Positions 11,367 to 22,105 of a stretch of DNA of 64,000 nt are shown in pieces. The notes below the pieces were generated by a model, which had not been told where the DNA came from, did not search any database, and saw only the letters and a program-made list of their open reading frames with translations. Origin of the DNA: Gaeumannomyces sp. JS-464 (Eukaryota; Ascomycota; Sordariomycetes; Magnaporthales; Magnaporthaceae); assembly GCA_002197995.1 (NCBI GenBank), contig NGZR01000001.1, positions 868,001-932,000 on the forward strand, read 5' to 3'. The position numbers and the translations under genes are program-made. Position 1 is the stretch's first letter. The number at the start of each line of letters is the position of its first letter.

Positions 11367-11785
11367 CTAATTAGTAATAATTGTTACAAATTAACAAAGT
11401 AAAAGGTTTTACCATTCGATACCTTTTTTTAAAGCGATTAGGTTAAATGGGAAAACCTATAAGCGAATAAAAAATACCCTTTTCTAAAGCGATTAGGTTT
11501 TTTATAAGCTTGGGCAATGCATTCCGATGCATTGCAACGTAATTATTCGAATGGCACCTTTTTATAGCAAGCGATTGGGCTTTTAAGAGATTTCCTAGCG
11601 TAGCGGCCGCCAGATTTGACAATACGAACGGCTACCTTAACCGATCCGACAGTTTCGCGAACAACCTTTTCGATAGCGATTCCGAAAATACCTTCCTAAA
11701 GCAGGCGATTGGGTCTTTTGGTTCGATATTCGAAAATCGCGATAATTACTTCGACGGTTTCCCGATGGCCATGCTTCACTTCCGG
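11367..11785. other. Internal AT-rich part of the TRIM-like element
   Basis: No coding potential seen. Two short stretches near 11,420-11,500 repeat the theme AAGCGATTAGGTT. The short open frames on either strand are chance. Confidence 0.5.
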
Positions 11786-12210
11786 CCCGGCACCCCCAAA
11801 ACCCCGACGTCCCCTTCGCTGGGCCCGACGCGCATAAGATCCCCTGGAGCCTCCGGACACACACAAGACCCCCGGAGCCTCCGGCACCTTCAAGACCCCG
11901 ACGTCCCCTTCGCTGGGCCCGACGCCTACAAGACCCCCGGCTTTTGGGCACGCATAAGAGCCCCAAAAACCCCCGGAGCCCTCGGCACGCACAAGACCCC
12001 CGGAGCCTTCAGTACGCACAAGACACCCGGAGCCTTCAGTACGCACAAGGCACCCGGAGATTTTAGTACGCACGAGACCCCCGGAGCCTCCGGCACAAAG
12101 AAAAAGTTGCCAGGATGGAATTATTATTCCGGCACCTACAAAAGCCCCGGAGCCTTCGGCACTTACAAGACCCCCGACCTTTGGGCACGCACAAAAGCCC
12201 TAAAGCCTTC
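11786..12210. repeat. GC-rich 27-bp minisatellite inside the TRIM-like element
   Basis: Units of 27 bp around the core CCCGGAGCCTTCAGTACGCA recur with period 27 at about 11,975, 12,002, 12,029, 12,056 and 12,083, with looser copies from about 11,790 to 12,210. Because 27 is nine codons, the plus strand stays open from 11,765 to 12,271 and would encode a nine-residue repeat (TPGAFSTHK-like). This looks like a by-product of the repeat; there is no sign of a conserved protein. The block is strikingly GC-rich compared with the surrounding RIP-mutated DNA. Confidence 0.8.
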
Positions 12211-12313
12211 GGTACCGATAACGGCCGCTTTCGAGATCCCAGCGATCACCCCGGCCTACATATACATATAAAAGTGGAGGATTCGTGCATGCGCATAAAG
12301 AAAAAGTTGCCAA

Positions 12314-12583
12314 TGTCGGATAGTTATTCCGGCGCATGCACTCGAGGGATTTAAAAGCTTGGGAGGCCTGGGAGGCTCCCAAGGCTTACAAGGCCCACAG
12401 GGCTTACGTAACCTAAAAGCCCAAACCTTTTCGCAGATAAAAGGGGGCTTGTTGGCCCCTTTCCTATAGCTAAATCTCCTTCCTCTTTATGCACAATACA
12501 AGAACTTTCCAAATTTATAAATCTTTGTTTATCACCCTTAACGGAAGGCTCCGAGCTTAACAGGAGTAACACTCCTACCAATA
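12314..12583 (+). repeat. TRIM-like element right LTR
   Basis: 270 bp, starting TGTCGGATAG. It retains more G and C than the left LTR and ends CCAATA, where the left ends CCAACA. Confidence 0.88.
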
Positions 12584-13275
12584 AAAATATTTAAAAAGGT
12601 TTCCGAAAGGCTAGCTTTACTCCTTTTAATTTAAATTCGGTTTTAAAAAAGCTAAATGTAAAACTACGAATTTTAACGCTTTCGAAAGAGCTTTTAAACA
12701 ACGCCGAACTTTAAACTTTTAAAACGCCGCAGATAGTTAAAAAAGCAATTTCGCAATCCGAACATATTAAAACTCGAATTTCCAATTACTAAAGCAGCTT
12801 TCCGACATTTATTAATATAGTTATAAATTAAATTGCAAAAGGGGCGAAAGCGATTATGCACGAAATAGCCTTTTTTAAGCAAAAGTGTTTACGTTTAAAA
12901 AGGCGAACAAAGCATTAAGCAAACGCTGGAAAGCTAAAAAAACACGTGTTCAATTTGAAAGGTTACTTACTATTAAAAAGGTACGAAATATGCTAAATTA
13001 GGAAGCGCTAAATGGATAAATACAGCAAGAAATGCGAAATTAAAAGGGTTCGAAAAGGAGGGCGACGGCGATTCGTCGGCGATATAGCATTTGCGGCAAA
13101 ACCGGATATAATGCGCGCATTTATCAAAAGGAAATAAAAATGTCCGATATATACAATTCCGAATAATTTAAATGGATTTTTAGCGTTATTAGGTTGGCAT
13201 ACGCGTTAATTAACTAAAAGTCGGGTGTGGGTGCGCCATTCGCTAATATGCACCACTCGCTAATAAACCACGTTA

Positions 13276-14861
13276 TTAATAATAACTATTTATTTAATTT
13301 TTAAACGCACGCTGGTAATTTATTAGGAAAAACCGCGTAAAGCGGAAAAAAAATACCAGCGAAACGCCGACGATAAAACGGGTTTGCAATTAATACGAAA
13401 CGGCGCGGAAATTTTAATAAAAAACATTAGTAATATAAAAGCGAAAACGCGTGGAAAAAAAGCGTAACGCCGGTTTTAAATAACGTGTTTTTCGTTTTTT
13501 CGTTTTTTTATCGTCGTTTTTAGGCTTTTTTAAAACCTCGGTATATTTTAGCGCTTTTATATTGTAAAAGTGGCTAATATATTAGTAATAAACGGCGATA
13601 AACCCGTTTTTATTAACAATTTTATTAATAATTTAAAAGTTAAAGCTAAAATCGCTACCGTAAAACGAAGTTAAAAAAATATAATTAACTTATAAACGTT
13701 AAAAAAACGATAAAAAAAACCGTACGTAATATATTAAATTTAAAGCATTTTACTATTTTGGATTTATTTTTATTGTTAAAAAGTTAATTGCGTATAAAAC
13801 TAAATTAGCGTTTAATAACGTAACGAAACGACCTTTTTAAAACTGTTGTTTTAAAAAAAAGCTAAATTAAATGGGTTAAACGGCGGAAAAAAAGCGAAAT
13901 ACTAACGGTATAGAAACGCTAAAAGCCCATTTCGTTATACTAGCTCCGAATGGACGTTTCCAAGCTAATAAAAACGGAAATAAATTTAAATACCGCTTTA
14001 CCGACGGTAAAACAATACGCTTTTAACATAACAAAAAGCTTGCTATATTCACGTTTATTCGTTTCGTTTAAAAACTAATAACCTTTATTTTGCAACTTAT
14101 TGCAGTTTATAATTTAAAAAATTTTAATAACGCCGATAAATTAAACGAAATTATGGAAATTTCCTTTTATAAAAATGCAAATTTACACGGCGAAACGTTA
14201 ATAAAACTGGATTAATTAAATTAAAAGGGAAAAGCTAAACGAAAACCTAAAAAAGCGCTAGCGAAAATAACCTTTTTATACGTTTTACAACGCGCGTAAT
14301 ATTAATGGCAATTAACGAAAATGCTAATGCGATTATTACTACCTGTTTAAAAATAAAAAAAAAACGTTATATTTTCGTTAAAATTAAAATAAGCATTCCG
14401 GTATTTATTATTAAAACCATAATAGTAATTACCCGTGTAAATGCGTAAATAAAACATATATAACGAAACGTAAAAACTTAAACCCAAATATTTCCGGGCT
14501 TATTTTAAATAAGCGTTATAAAAACAATAAAAAAAATTTAAAAATTAAAAAAAAAACGTAAAAGGATAGCGAAATTACGGCGGCGAAACGAAAGCACGTT
14601 AACGCGAAAAAATAAATAATAAATAATAACGATGCTTAACCGTAATAGTAAAGGAAAAAAAAAGCAAAAAGTTAAAAATTTTAGCAAAAAACGAAAAAAA
14701 AAAAGCAAAAAAAGGAAAAGCATTTAAAAGTAAAGCTAAAAAACAGCGTTTTCCCGATTAAAAAAGCACGTTTTATTACTAGCGATAACGTGCCGCGCTA
14801 CGATTAAAAAGCAACACCGCGCTAAAAAAAAAGACGCTATATAGCAAAATTTAAATAACAC
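13276..14861. other. AT-rich, RIP-like sequence without recognised element; one relic ORF
   Basis: Sits between the presumed right end of the pogo element and the chromovirus LTR. It has the composition of RIP-mutated repeat DNA, and the chromovirus inserted into it. Apart from the relic frame at 13,907-14,214, only Lys-rich, low-complexity translations appear. I cannot assign a family. Confidence 0.5.
13907..14214 (+). pseudogene. Unidentified relic coding segment
   Basis: About 102 codons are read in one frame with only two internal TAA stops before the terminal one, unusual in this stop-rich DNA. The translation includes TLKAHFVILAPNGRFQANKN, GNKFKYRFTDGKTIRF and, after the stops, NEIMEISFYKNANLHGETLI. 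It does not resemble gag, pol or transposase domains I know. It may be part of an uncharacterised transposon or of a host gene caught in the RIP-mutated block. Confidence 0.35.
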
Positions 14862-15322
14862 TATTACAATCGGGGTTTGCTTTTAAAGTAAAGCACTTCG
14901 AAAGTGGATAGGACAGTATCGCTGGTTTAAGTATAAAAGGAACACGTAATTTAAAAGGATAATTTAATTGCTTGCTTTAAAAAATGCTTAAAAGCTAACT
15001 TAGGTTAACTAATGCAAAAGTTTTAATTAAAGCTATTTAAAATAATAGGAAATCCTTCCTTTTTTTATAATAATTTCGTTTACCTTATAACCTCTTTAAA
15101 TATATTAGTTATATTTATAACTAACATATCCCCGCCGAATATATTAGCTATATTCGTAATTAACATATTTTTATTAAATATGTTAATTATATTTATAACT
15201 AATATATTTTGCGTTAATTACGTGGTAAGTAATCACGTAATTAAAAGCTGGAATGGGTCGTTTTAACTCTTTCTTTTATTTTAAACCGCTTCGCATTTTT
15301 CCCCGGAAACGCGGTCGTAATA
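14862..15322 (-). repeat. Chromovirus copy 2, 3' LTR
   Basis: 461 bp, strongly AT-shifted compared with its partner at 22,106-22,567: for example TTTTAACTCTTTC stands where the partner has CTTGGCCCCTCC. Includes degraded 39-bp palindromic repeats at about 15,098-15,208. Confidence 0.95.
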
Positions 15323-15326
15323 TTAG

Positions 15327-15340
15327 GTTTCCCTTTGTTA
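15327..15340 (-). other. Chromovirus polypurine tract
   Basis: The minus strand reads AACAAAGGGAAACC just before the 3' LTR, the expected place and composition for plus-strand priming. Confidence 0.6.
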
Positions 15341-16600
15341 AGTTAAATTCTTTTAACTATCGTTTATTGCCCCGCTTTTTACTAGTGGTAAATATTTTCC
15401 TTTTTTACTGACTTTTATCTTTTACATTTAACAAAATGTTTAATTAAGTGCAAAAACGAAAACTTACGCGTTTAACCGTTAAACGCGATAACTTTTTTTT
15501 TTTATCTTCCGCTTTCCTATTATTATGCTTTTTTATTTCAATTGCGAAGCTAACGGCTTTAATCGGTGCATAACGTTTTTAACGACCACTTTCGCTGCGA
15601 AAAATGCGTCCGTTAAAAGCGTTCCCAGTGCGACATTTTAAGCTTTGCTTTTAAGCACTTCCGTTATTACAATTTTTAACACTTTTGCGCGGAAAAGGAG
15701 CTAAAAGTTGCGAAAGCGGAACGTTGTTTTTTAACGCCAAAATTAAACGTTTACGGAAATAAAAAAAAAACAATAGCGCGAAAAGCTTACTTAAGCGATT
15801 CGCTATGGTATTAATTTTATAAAGGAGTTAAAGCGTATTAAGCGGGAGGAAGCCGACCGGGAGGCTTATTAAGCTGCATCGCAGTTTAAGCCGTTCGTAG
15901 CTTTTACCGTTTTTTTTTAATTGGCAAATGCCCGGGGTTAATCCTAACTTAAACCTGCCTGCTTTTTTTAACTTTTGTAAGCTATTCCTTTTTTAACGCT
16001 TTTATAAAACTCGGGGCATATTAAGTGTGGCTTTAGTTTTTCCTTACCAAAGTTACAAGTTTAATTTTTAACGGGTTCGTTTATTATAATAATATTATCG
16101 CCAGCTGGTAGTGCTATTATAATAGCGGTTTATTATTTTTTTTAACCGTTTGTAATAAACCCTTTTACTTTATTTGGTTTTGGTAAGCCGTGTTAAAATT
16201 AATGCTAAAGGTAATATAAGGAAAAGGATTGTATTAAAAGCATGCTTTTCATTAGGAATTCCTATAACTAGCGCAGGGGAAAAAAGGCCCTTATATAGAT
16301 AAATAAAGTTATATATATACCGCACTTATATATAAATAAGTGCGGGGTAAGCGTTTTACTTACAAGGTAAGTATAAACCCTAAATCACGCTATACGACGT
16401 AATTAATAACTTTAATATCTTAGTGCATTATATGCACTAACAAGCCGTGCTTTTTTTAACAATTTTTTTAGGTTTTATAGCACATTAAATGTAGTTTTAA
16501 CTTTTTTTGCCGAAGTTTCGAGTTCGAATTTTAATAAAGCCGTTTTTTTTTAACATAAAAGCTGTTTTTATATTAAAAAAAACTTTTTACCTTTGTTAAC
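15341..16600. other. 3' untranslated part of chromovirus copy 2
   Basis: AT-rich, without recognisable domains, between the chromodomain and the 3' LTR. It contains a cluster of small perfect palindromes (16,255-16,440) described separately. Confidence 0.5.
16255..16440. repeat. Cluster of perfect short palindromes / hairpins
   Basis: AGGAATTCCT occurs at 16,255-16,264; CCGCACTTAT with ATAAGTGCGG, loop 6, at 16,320-16,345; TTAGTGCAT with ATGCACTAA, loop 3, at 16,420-16,440. Stems are perfect despite the heavily mutated surroundings, suggesting a small separate insertion or selected structure. Confidence 0.6.
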
Positions 16601-19600
16601 TTTTTTTAAATGCTTTTACCAGTACTTTTATAAAGCTTTTTAATAGTTTTTAAAATTGGTTTTTTTTCCTACGTGTTTTTTTTCGTAACCGTACCCTTTC
16701 CATTTAATTAGGTACGTTTTAAGCTTATATTTTAACTTATAGTTTAAAAAATTTCGATTTCGTATTTTTATTTTGCGTTAACTTTTATTAACTCGTCGCT
16801 TTTAAAGCCCGGTAACGCTGGTTTAAATAGGGAAATATAAAAAACCGGGTGGGATTTTATAATCGGTAGTAATCGAAATTTGTAATTTATATTCGAAACT
16901 TTTTTTAATATTTTAAAAGGTTCCAATTTTTTATAGTTTAACTTATTGCTTAATCGTTTTATTTTAATATTTCGTCGAAAAAGATAAACGCTATTTCCTT
17001 TTTTAAAAGTTAATTTTTCGATCCTTTTTTATTTGTTTAAATGGATAAGCGTAATTGTAATTTTTCCAGTTTTTTTTAAAATTGCTTACATAATTTAATA
17101 AGCTTTTTTATTTGTAATTCCGCTATTAAAACACGTTTTCCTACCTTAGGTTTTTTATACGCTATAAGCGTAAACCCGTAGTTAATATAAAAGGGTGTTT
17201 TTCCCGTACTTTTATAAATTAAATTGTTATAAGCGAACTGGGCTATGGGAAATAATATACCTAATCGTTTTATTTATAATTAACGTAATAACGTAAATAT
17301 TATTTTATAGTTTAATTTATTCGCTTCGTTTATTTATTTATTTAAAGGTGGTAAGCCGTAAATAAAAAGTGCTCGGTTTTTAATAAAGCCGTAAGTTTTT
17401 TCTAAAACTTGCTTATAAACAGTTTATTTTTATCCGTAATTAAACGGTCCGGCGTACCGTATTCCGCTATTACGTGTTTAATAAAAACGTACGCTAACTT
17501 AATAACGTTGTTACTTGTTTTATATGGTAAAAATAAAGCGTATTTAGTAAGCTTATTTATTATTATTAATATATTATCGTATTTTACTTTAATTATTAGT
17601 TTTTTAAATTAAAAAAGTTTAATAACGAAATTTATAATAACTTTTTACTATGCCTCGCTAAACGTTAACAAAGGTTATAATAAGCCGTAAAGTTTATGCC
17701 TATTAGCTTTATTTTTAGCATAGTTTTCGCAATCTTTTATCGCGTTTTATATTTTAACCCAAATTTTTGCGAATTTGTAATATTATCGTAACCGTTTTCA
17801 CGTTTTAATTACGCTTTAATAGCCATATATTAATTAGCTGTAAATTTGTTAAATTTTTTTTAAAGTTAAAACTTTTCCTTATCGAACCGTTTTAGCGAAT
17901 ATCTTTTATACCGGGATTAAAAATCCGTTTAATCTTTCCATTAAAATTATTTGTGTTTTTTTTTAAGTATTACGACTTAATAGTTTGGTCGTCGGCTTAA
18001 AACATCCGTTTAGCCGTTTTTTAACCCTTTTCGGTATTCGATCCGAATGTTGTAGTTTTACAAAAAATTCGTTCTAACGAATTTATCGTTTATTTAAATT
18101 TTTGCTAATAGTAAAATGTATTAAATTTTTATAAGTTATATACATTATAACCTAATGCTTAGTTTTATAAAGGTATAATTGCCATTTTTCAAATGTTTAA
18201 ACAATCGCTAAAGTTTTTTATCGTGGATTTAATAATTTAACTTAAGTTTATTTAATTTTTGCGAAAAGAACGCATAATGGTAAAACCGTTTTTAATCGTT
18301 TCGCTATTCGAATTAACCGCCGATCGCGTAATCCAACGCGTCGGTTTCGATTTCGAAAGGTTTTTTAAGTTTAGGAATGTTAATACCGGTTTTTTTATTA
18401 CAACGTTTTTAATTGCTTAAAAGCTTTTTATTTTTGCCTTTTTTAATAAAACTAGTGGTTATTTTTAGTAAAGTTCGTAAATAATATAGCGATTTTATTA
18501 TAACCACAAATAAACCGTTTATAAAAGTTTAAAAAACTTAAAAACCCTTATATTTTCGTAACGTTTTTAAATATAAACTATTTTTTAACTTTTTCAACTT
18601 TTTTAAAATTTATATAAATTTACCTTAATATAATTACAAACTTTAAAAAAGTAACTTTTTATATATACTATTCGCACTTTTTAGTTTAACGAAAAGTTTT
18701 GCGTTAAGCAGTTTCCAAAGCATTTTATATACGTACTATTTATATTTTTTTGTCGTTTTTTAAAAAAATTAGGATATTATTTAAATATGCGAAAACGAAA
18801 ACGTTAAAATACTTTCGTAATATATAGTTTAATTATCTTTTAAAACGTGGCTAATGCATTAATAAAGCTAAAAGTTATTACTAAAAACTCATAATATTTA
18901 AACCTTATTTTAAAAGCTGTTAGCCATTTTTAACCTTTTTTAATTCGTATTAAATTGTAAGCTTTCCGTAAATTTAAAACCGTAAAATACTAAGCTTTAC
19001 CTAGCTTATCTCGTAGTTTGTTAATAAAAAGTAAAAAATATCGGATTTTTAATTATAACCTCGTTCAGTAAGCGGTAATTAACATATATTTGCTTCGTCC
19101 CGTTTTTTTTTTTATAAAATCCTATATTTTATTAAAAAGTTAAAAAGTTTAAAATATCCTTTTCGTAAATCCTTTTTTAATTGTTTTTTAACACTTTTTA
19201 TTACCGAAAGCTAAATTAATACAGCTTTTAATATTTAAATTATATTTTTAATTTAATTTTAATTTTAAAATTAAACGGTTTATATTTAAAAAGCACCGTT
19301 TTTAAGTTTTTCTTAAACAATTTTTTATATTTATAATATTCTTTTAAAACATTCCCGAGCCGTTTTTAATATTAGCTCGATTGTTTTAATTGCTTTCCAT
19401 TTTAAATAATCGTATATTCGTTAATGTTAAATGCGAAAATGGATTGCTAAATTTTATTACCGTTATAACCTTTTTTATTACTTTTTATATTTACGGTTTA
19501 AAGTTCGTAATTAATAAACCGTTTTAATTATTTATAACTTCCTTTTTTAAATTTAACTAGTAGTTTAATTTATTCGTAAGTTATTTTTTTAAGTTAAAAA

Positions 19601-22050
19601 ATTCCGAAAATAACGTTTTTTTCTTTTATATTTAATTTATTTAATATAATATTAACGTTTTCCCCGTTTCGGGTACGTAATGTTATTAGTTATGTTTTTT
19701 AATTTATTTATTTTTTATTATAAGCGATAAGTATTTTTTCGACCGTTTTTAATTAATACGGTTAATGTTTTTAATTCGTAGGGATTTTATACCGTTTAAC
19801 CGTTTATAGCGATATATAATCGCTTTATATTTCGTAATCGATTATTACCATAACCTTTTTCTTTTAATATTTTATTTGGAACGTTAATAGGTTGTACGAT
19901 TAATTCGATTTTATTATCGCGAAAGTTTTTGTTAATTTTCGTTTCCCATTTCGTACTTTTTTTTTAAGTGGTTTTTTAATTTTTTAATAAAAGGAACGAA
20001 TATCGTACGTTTGTTTTTTTATCCGGGTTAAACGGTACGTACGTTCGCGCGATCTTTTAATATTAAGCTTCCGTTTTTTATGCTATATGCATTTTGCATT
20101 TTATAATTTCGCATTTTTTTTAATCGAACGTTTTAATAACATATAGCATTGGGTACCGCTCGTTAAGTTTAAAAACTGCGGTAAATTTACCGATTCGGGC
20201 TGGTTTTTACCGTAGTAATTAAAATACCAAACGGGGCTTAACTTTAAGCTTGCTTTTTATTTTCCGTAGGAAAAAATCGTGCTTAAGTTTAAGTTATAAA
20301 TGGAATTTGCACTTTTTATAAATGTATTTTACTTAAAAAAAGTGCAAGTATTTAAAATGTTTTAAATTAACGCTAGGGTGGTTTTTAAGGATTAATATAA
20401 CCCTTTTTAGCTCGTTTGCGTTATTAAACCGGTAATTAGCGTATTTAATTTCCTATTAGTTATTAAACCACGATAAAGGTTAACCGTTATCTTTTTCCGC
20501 CGGAATAGCGTGGTATAACGGGCTATTTGGGTGTTTTAAAACCTTAACGTTTTAAAAACATTTAAAAACGTTAAAAAGCGTAAAAACGCGTTAATTTTTC
20601 CAGCTTGTTTGGTTTTCGCGGATTATAAATACAAAAGTTTCGTTATTTAAACCTTTTACTCGTTTTTAAAATTCGGTCGTTTTAAGGTTTTAACCGTTTC
20701 GATTCATTTTAACGTCGGTGTTTAAATTTTTAAATTCGCGGAAAAATAAGTTTAACTTAACAGCTTTTTTTATTAAACCCCGCCTTTTTCGTTTGTTAAA
20801 ATTGCTTTTTTTAAGCTTTATAAAAAGTTACGTCGTTTTTTTTTTAAAATTTAAAAGTTTAAAAATAACGCGTTATTTTCCCTCGCTATCGTATTCGACT
20901 TTTATAGCTTTAAATATAACGATGCTTTGTGGTTTCCGAAAGTACCATCCGGTAACCTCCTTATTAAATTAATATATAACGTATAATTTATTATAATAAC
21001 ATATTTAATTAAACGCTAACCCGGGATATAATTCGTTTTATATCGGGCTTTTTATATTCGCTAAAAGTTAATTATTTAGCGGTTATTATCCCGTTAAAAG
21101 CAATTTACTTTAATGTAGCCGGTTTAGCCGCATTTAAAGCATTTCCCGTTTTTCGGGTTTTACTTTTGCTTTTTTTACTACCTTTATTACTAGTAAGCGG
21201 TTTTTATATTAAAATTTATAAAGTTTAAATGCGTTCCGTAAACCGTAATAGGTTATTACCTAGCTTTTTTTATTAATTTTATTATTTTATACCGTATTTT
21301 TAAAACTATATCTTTTTTCCCTATTATCGTTCGTATAATTTATCGCTAATACGAACCGCGTTTTTAACGTAATCCGTAAAAAACTCGAAACGATTTTACT
21401 TTGCGAGTTTATTTTTTACGTTTTCGCGCAATTTATTATAAAAATGCAGTATTAACGTAGCGTCGCTTTAATCGAGTTTAATGCTAATTCGTTAAAAGTT
21501 TACAGCGTATTTAACCGTAGTTTTTCGTTATTTAAAGGTAGTAAGCTCTTTTAGCGATTCGGGTTTTATCGATTATTTCGAACATTTTTCCAGCTTTTTT
21601 TCCAAAAGTTTCGAAGTTAACGAAAATGATTTTAATAACTTTTTAGCTATTTTTATATTTTTTAAAATAATCGTTTTAAATCCGTTAAAACTATTTTTTC
21701 ACTTTACCATTTAACCTAATAATAACGTAAGCGACTTTTTACTTTTCGCTTACAAATTGCTATTTATAAAATTTAAAATAACTTTTACATTTGGTAAAAA
21801 ACGTTTTAAATTTACCGTTTTCCTTTTCGTAAAAGTTCGGGAACGGGAATTTATACGCTCGGATTGCGATAAATGCTTTAAAAAATACTAATTTCGTAGT
21901 AAATTACTTTACTTCGGTTTAACTTTTAGCAATTTCGTTCGTTATAAGTTTAAAAAGGCTAGCCGTATTAATAGCTTTTTCCAAATCGTATTTAACACCG
22001 TTAAAAGTAAAAACCGTAATTTTTTCCTTTTTAAACTTTTTATTACTGCT
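16600..22050 (-). pseudogene. Chromovirus gag-pol relic with chromodomain, copy 2
   Basis: Minus-strand translation, right to left. The gag segment lies at about 21,600-21,340 and matches that of copy 1. The zinc knuckle CFKCG*TGYIK is at about 21,142-21,114 (His changed to Tyr). Reverse transcriptase has FVFAYLNNILIF, so the catalytic YLDD is now YLNN (18,776-18,787). RNase H spans about 18,460-18,060. The integrase core lies at about 17,700-17,400, including IINKLTKYALFLPY and GTPDRLITDKNKLFISK (17,408-17,458), which carries the second catalytic Asp. A chromodomain has the signature TYLIKWKGYG at about 16,716-16,684. Protease is expected between knuckle and RT but is not recognisable. A chromodomain after integrase defines chromoviruses, which use it to target chromatin. 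Three open stretches on either strand (16,600-17,612, 20,718-20,972) are remnants or antisense. Confidence 0.9.
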
Positions 22051-22105
22051 TGCTATAACTGCATTATCTTTTTTTTAACGAGGCGTTAAATAAAATTAGT
22101 TAAAA

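Larger units (their letters stand above)
11097..12583 (+). mobile_element. Short non-autonomous LTR element (TRIM-like) inserted in the transposase gene
   Basis: Two direct repeats of exactly 270 bp (11,097-11,366 and 12,314-12,583), TG...CA-like at the ends, flank only about 950 bp with no gag or pol. Five bases before it read GAAAT (11,092-11,096) and five after read AAAAT (12,584-12,588), a target duplication with one G-to-A change. Excising it rejoins the transposase frame exactly, so the ends are well fixed. A purine-rich AAAGAAAAAG precedes the right LTR and may be the polypurine tract. I cannot identify a primer-binding site. Orientation is inferred from that tract. Confidence 0.85.
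10072..13130 (+). pseudogene. pogo/Fot1-type DDE transposase relic
   Basis: Translation starting near 10,072 gives the helix-turn-helix part ARSAAKVYDVFKTTLRR, then a CENP-B-like DNA-binding region with LVKYIFELDFRAFFPRL. The DDE nuclease core follows: IYNFDETGF with the first Asp intact (10,500-10,520), LNGYKSHY with the second Asp changed to Asn (10,845-10,847), and PFNVKCF with the third Asp changed to Asn (10,953-10,955). At ITEGN the frame is cut by the LTR element and resumes at 12,584 with I*KGFRKASFTPFN. A Lys/Arg-rich tail near 12,890-12,950 and a degenerate knuckle YSICGKTGYNARIYQ (13,080-13,127) close the gene. Numerous in-frame stops and loss of two of three catalytic residues make it inactive. 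Two short open stretches on the other strand (12,351-12,581 and 12,694-12,882) are not genes. Confidence 0.9.
10061..13275 (+). mobile_element. Fot1/pogo-type DNA transposon, RIP-inactivated and split by an LTR element
   Basis: Contains a pogo/Fot1 transposase relic on the plus strand, interrupted at 11,097-12,583 by a short LTR element. The right end probably lies in 13,216-13,275, a GC-richer block (GTCGGGTGTGGGTGCGCCAT, then CGCTAATATGCACCACTCGC) of the kind seen as terminal inverted repeats in Fot1-like elements. The matching left terminus is not visible, so the 5' end was probably lost or displaced by the chromovirus and the 118-bp segment. Confidence 0.8.

Noticed and set aside
11786..12210. 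CRISPR-like array
   Set aside because: The repeat units abut with no unique spacers, and the context is eukaryotic; this is a minisatellite.
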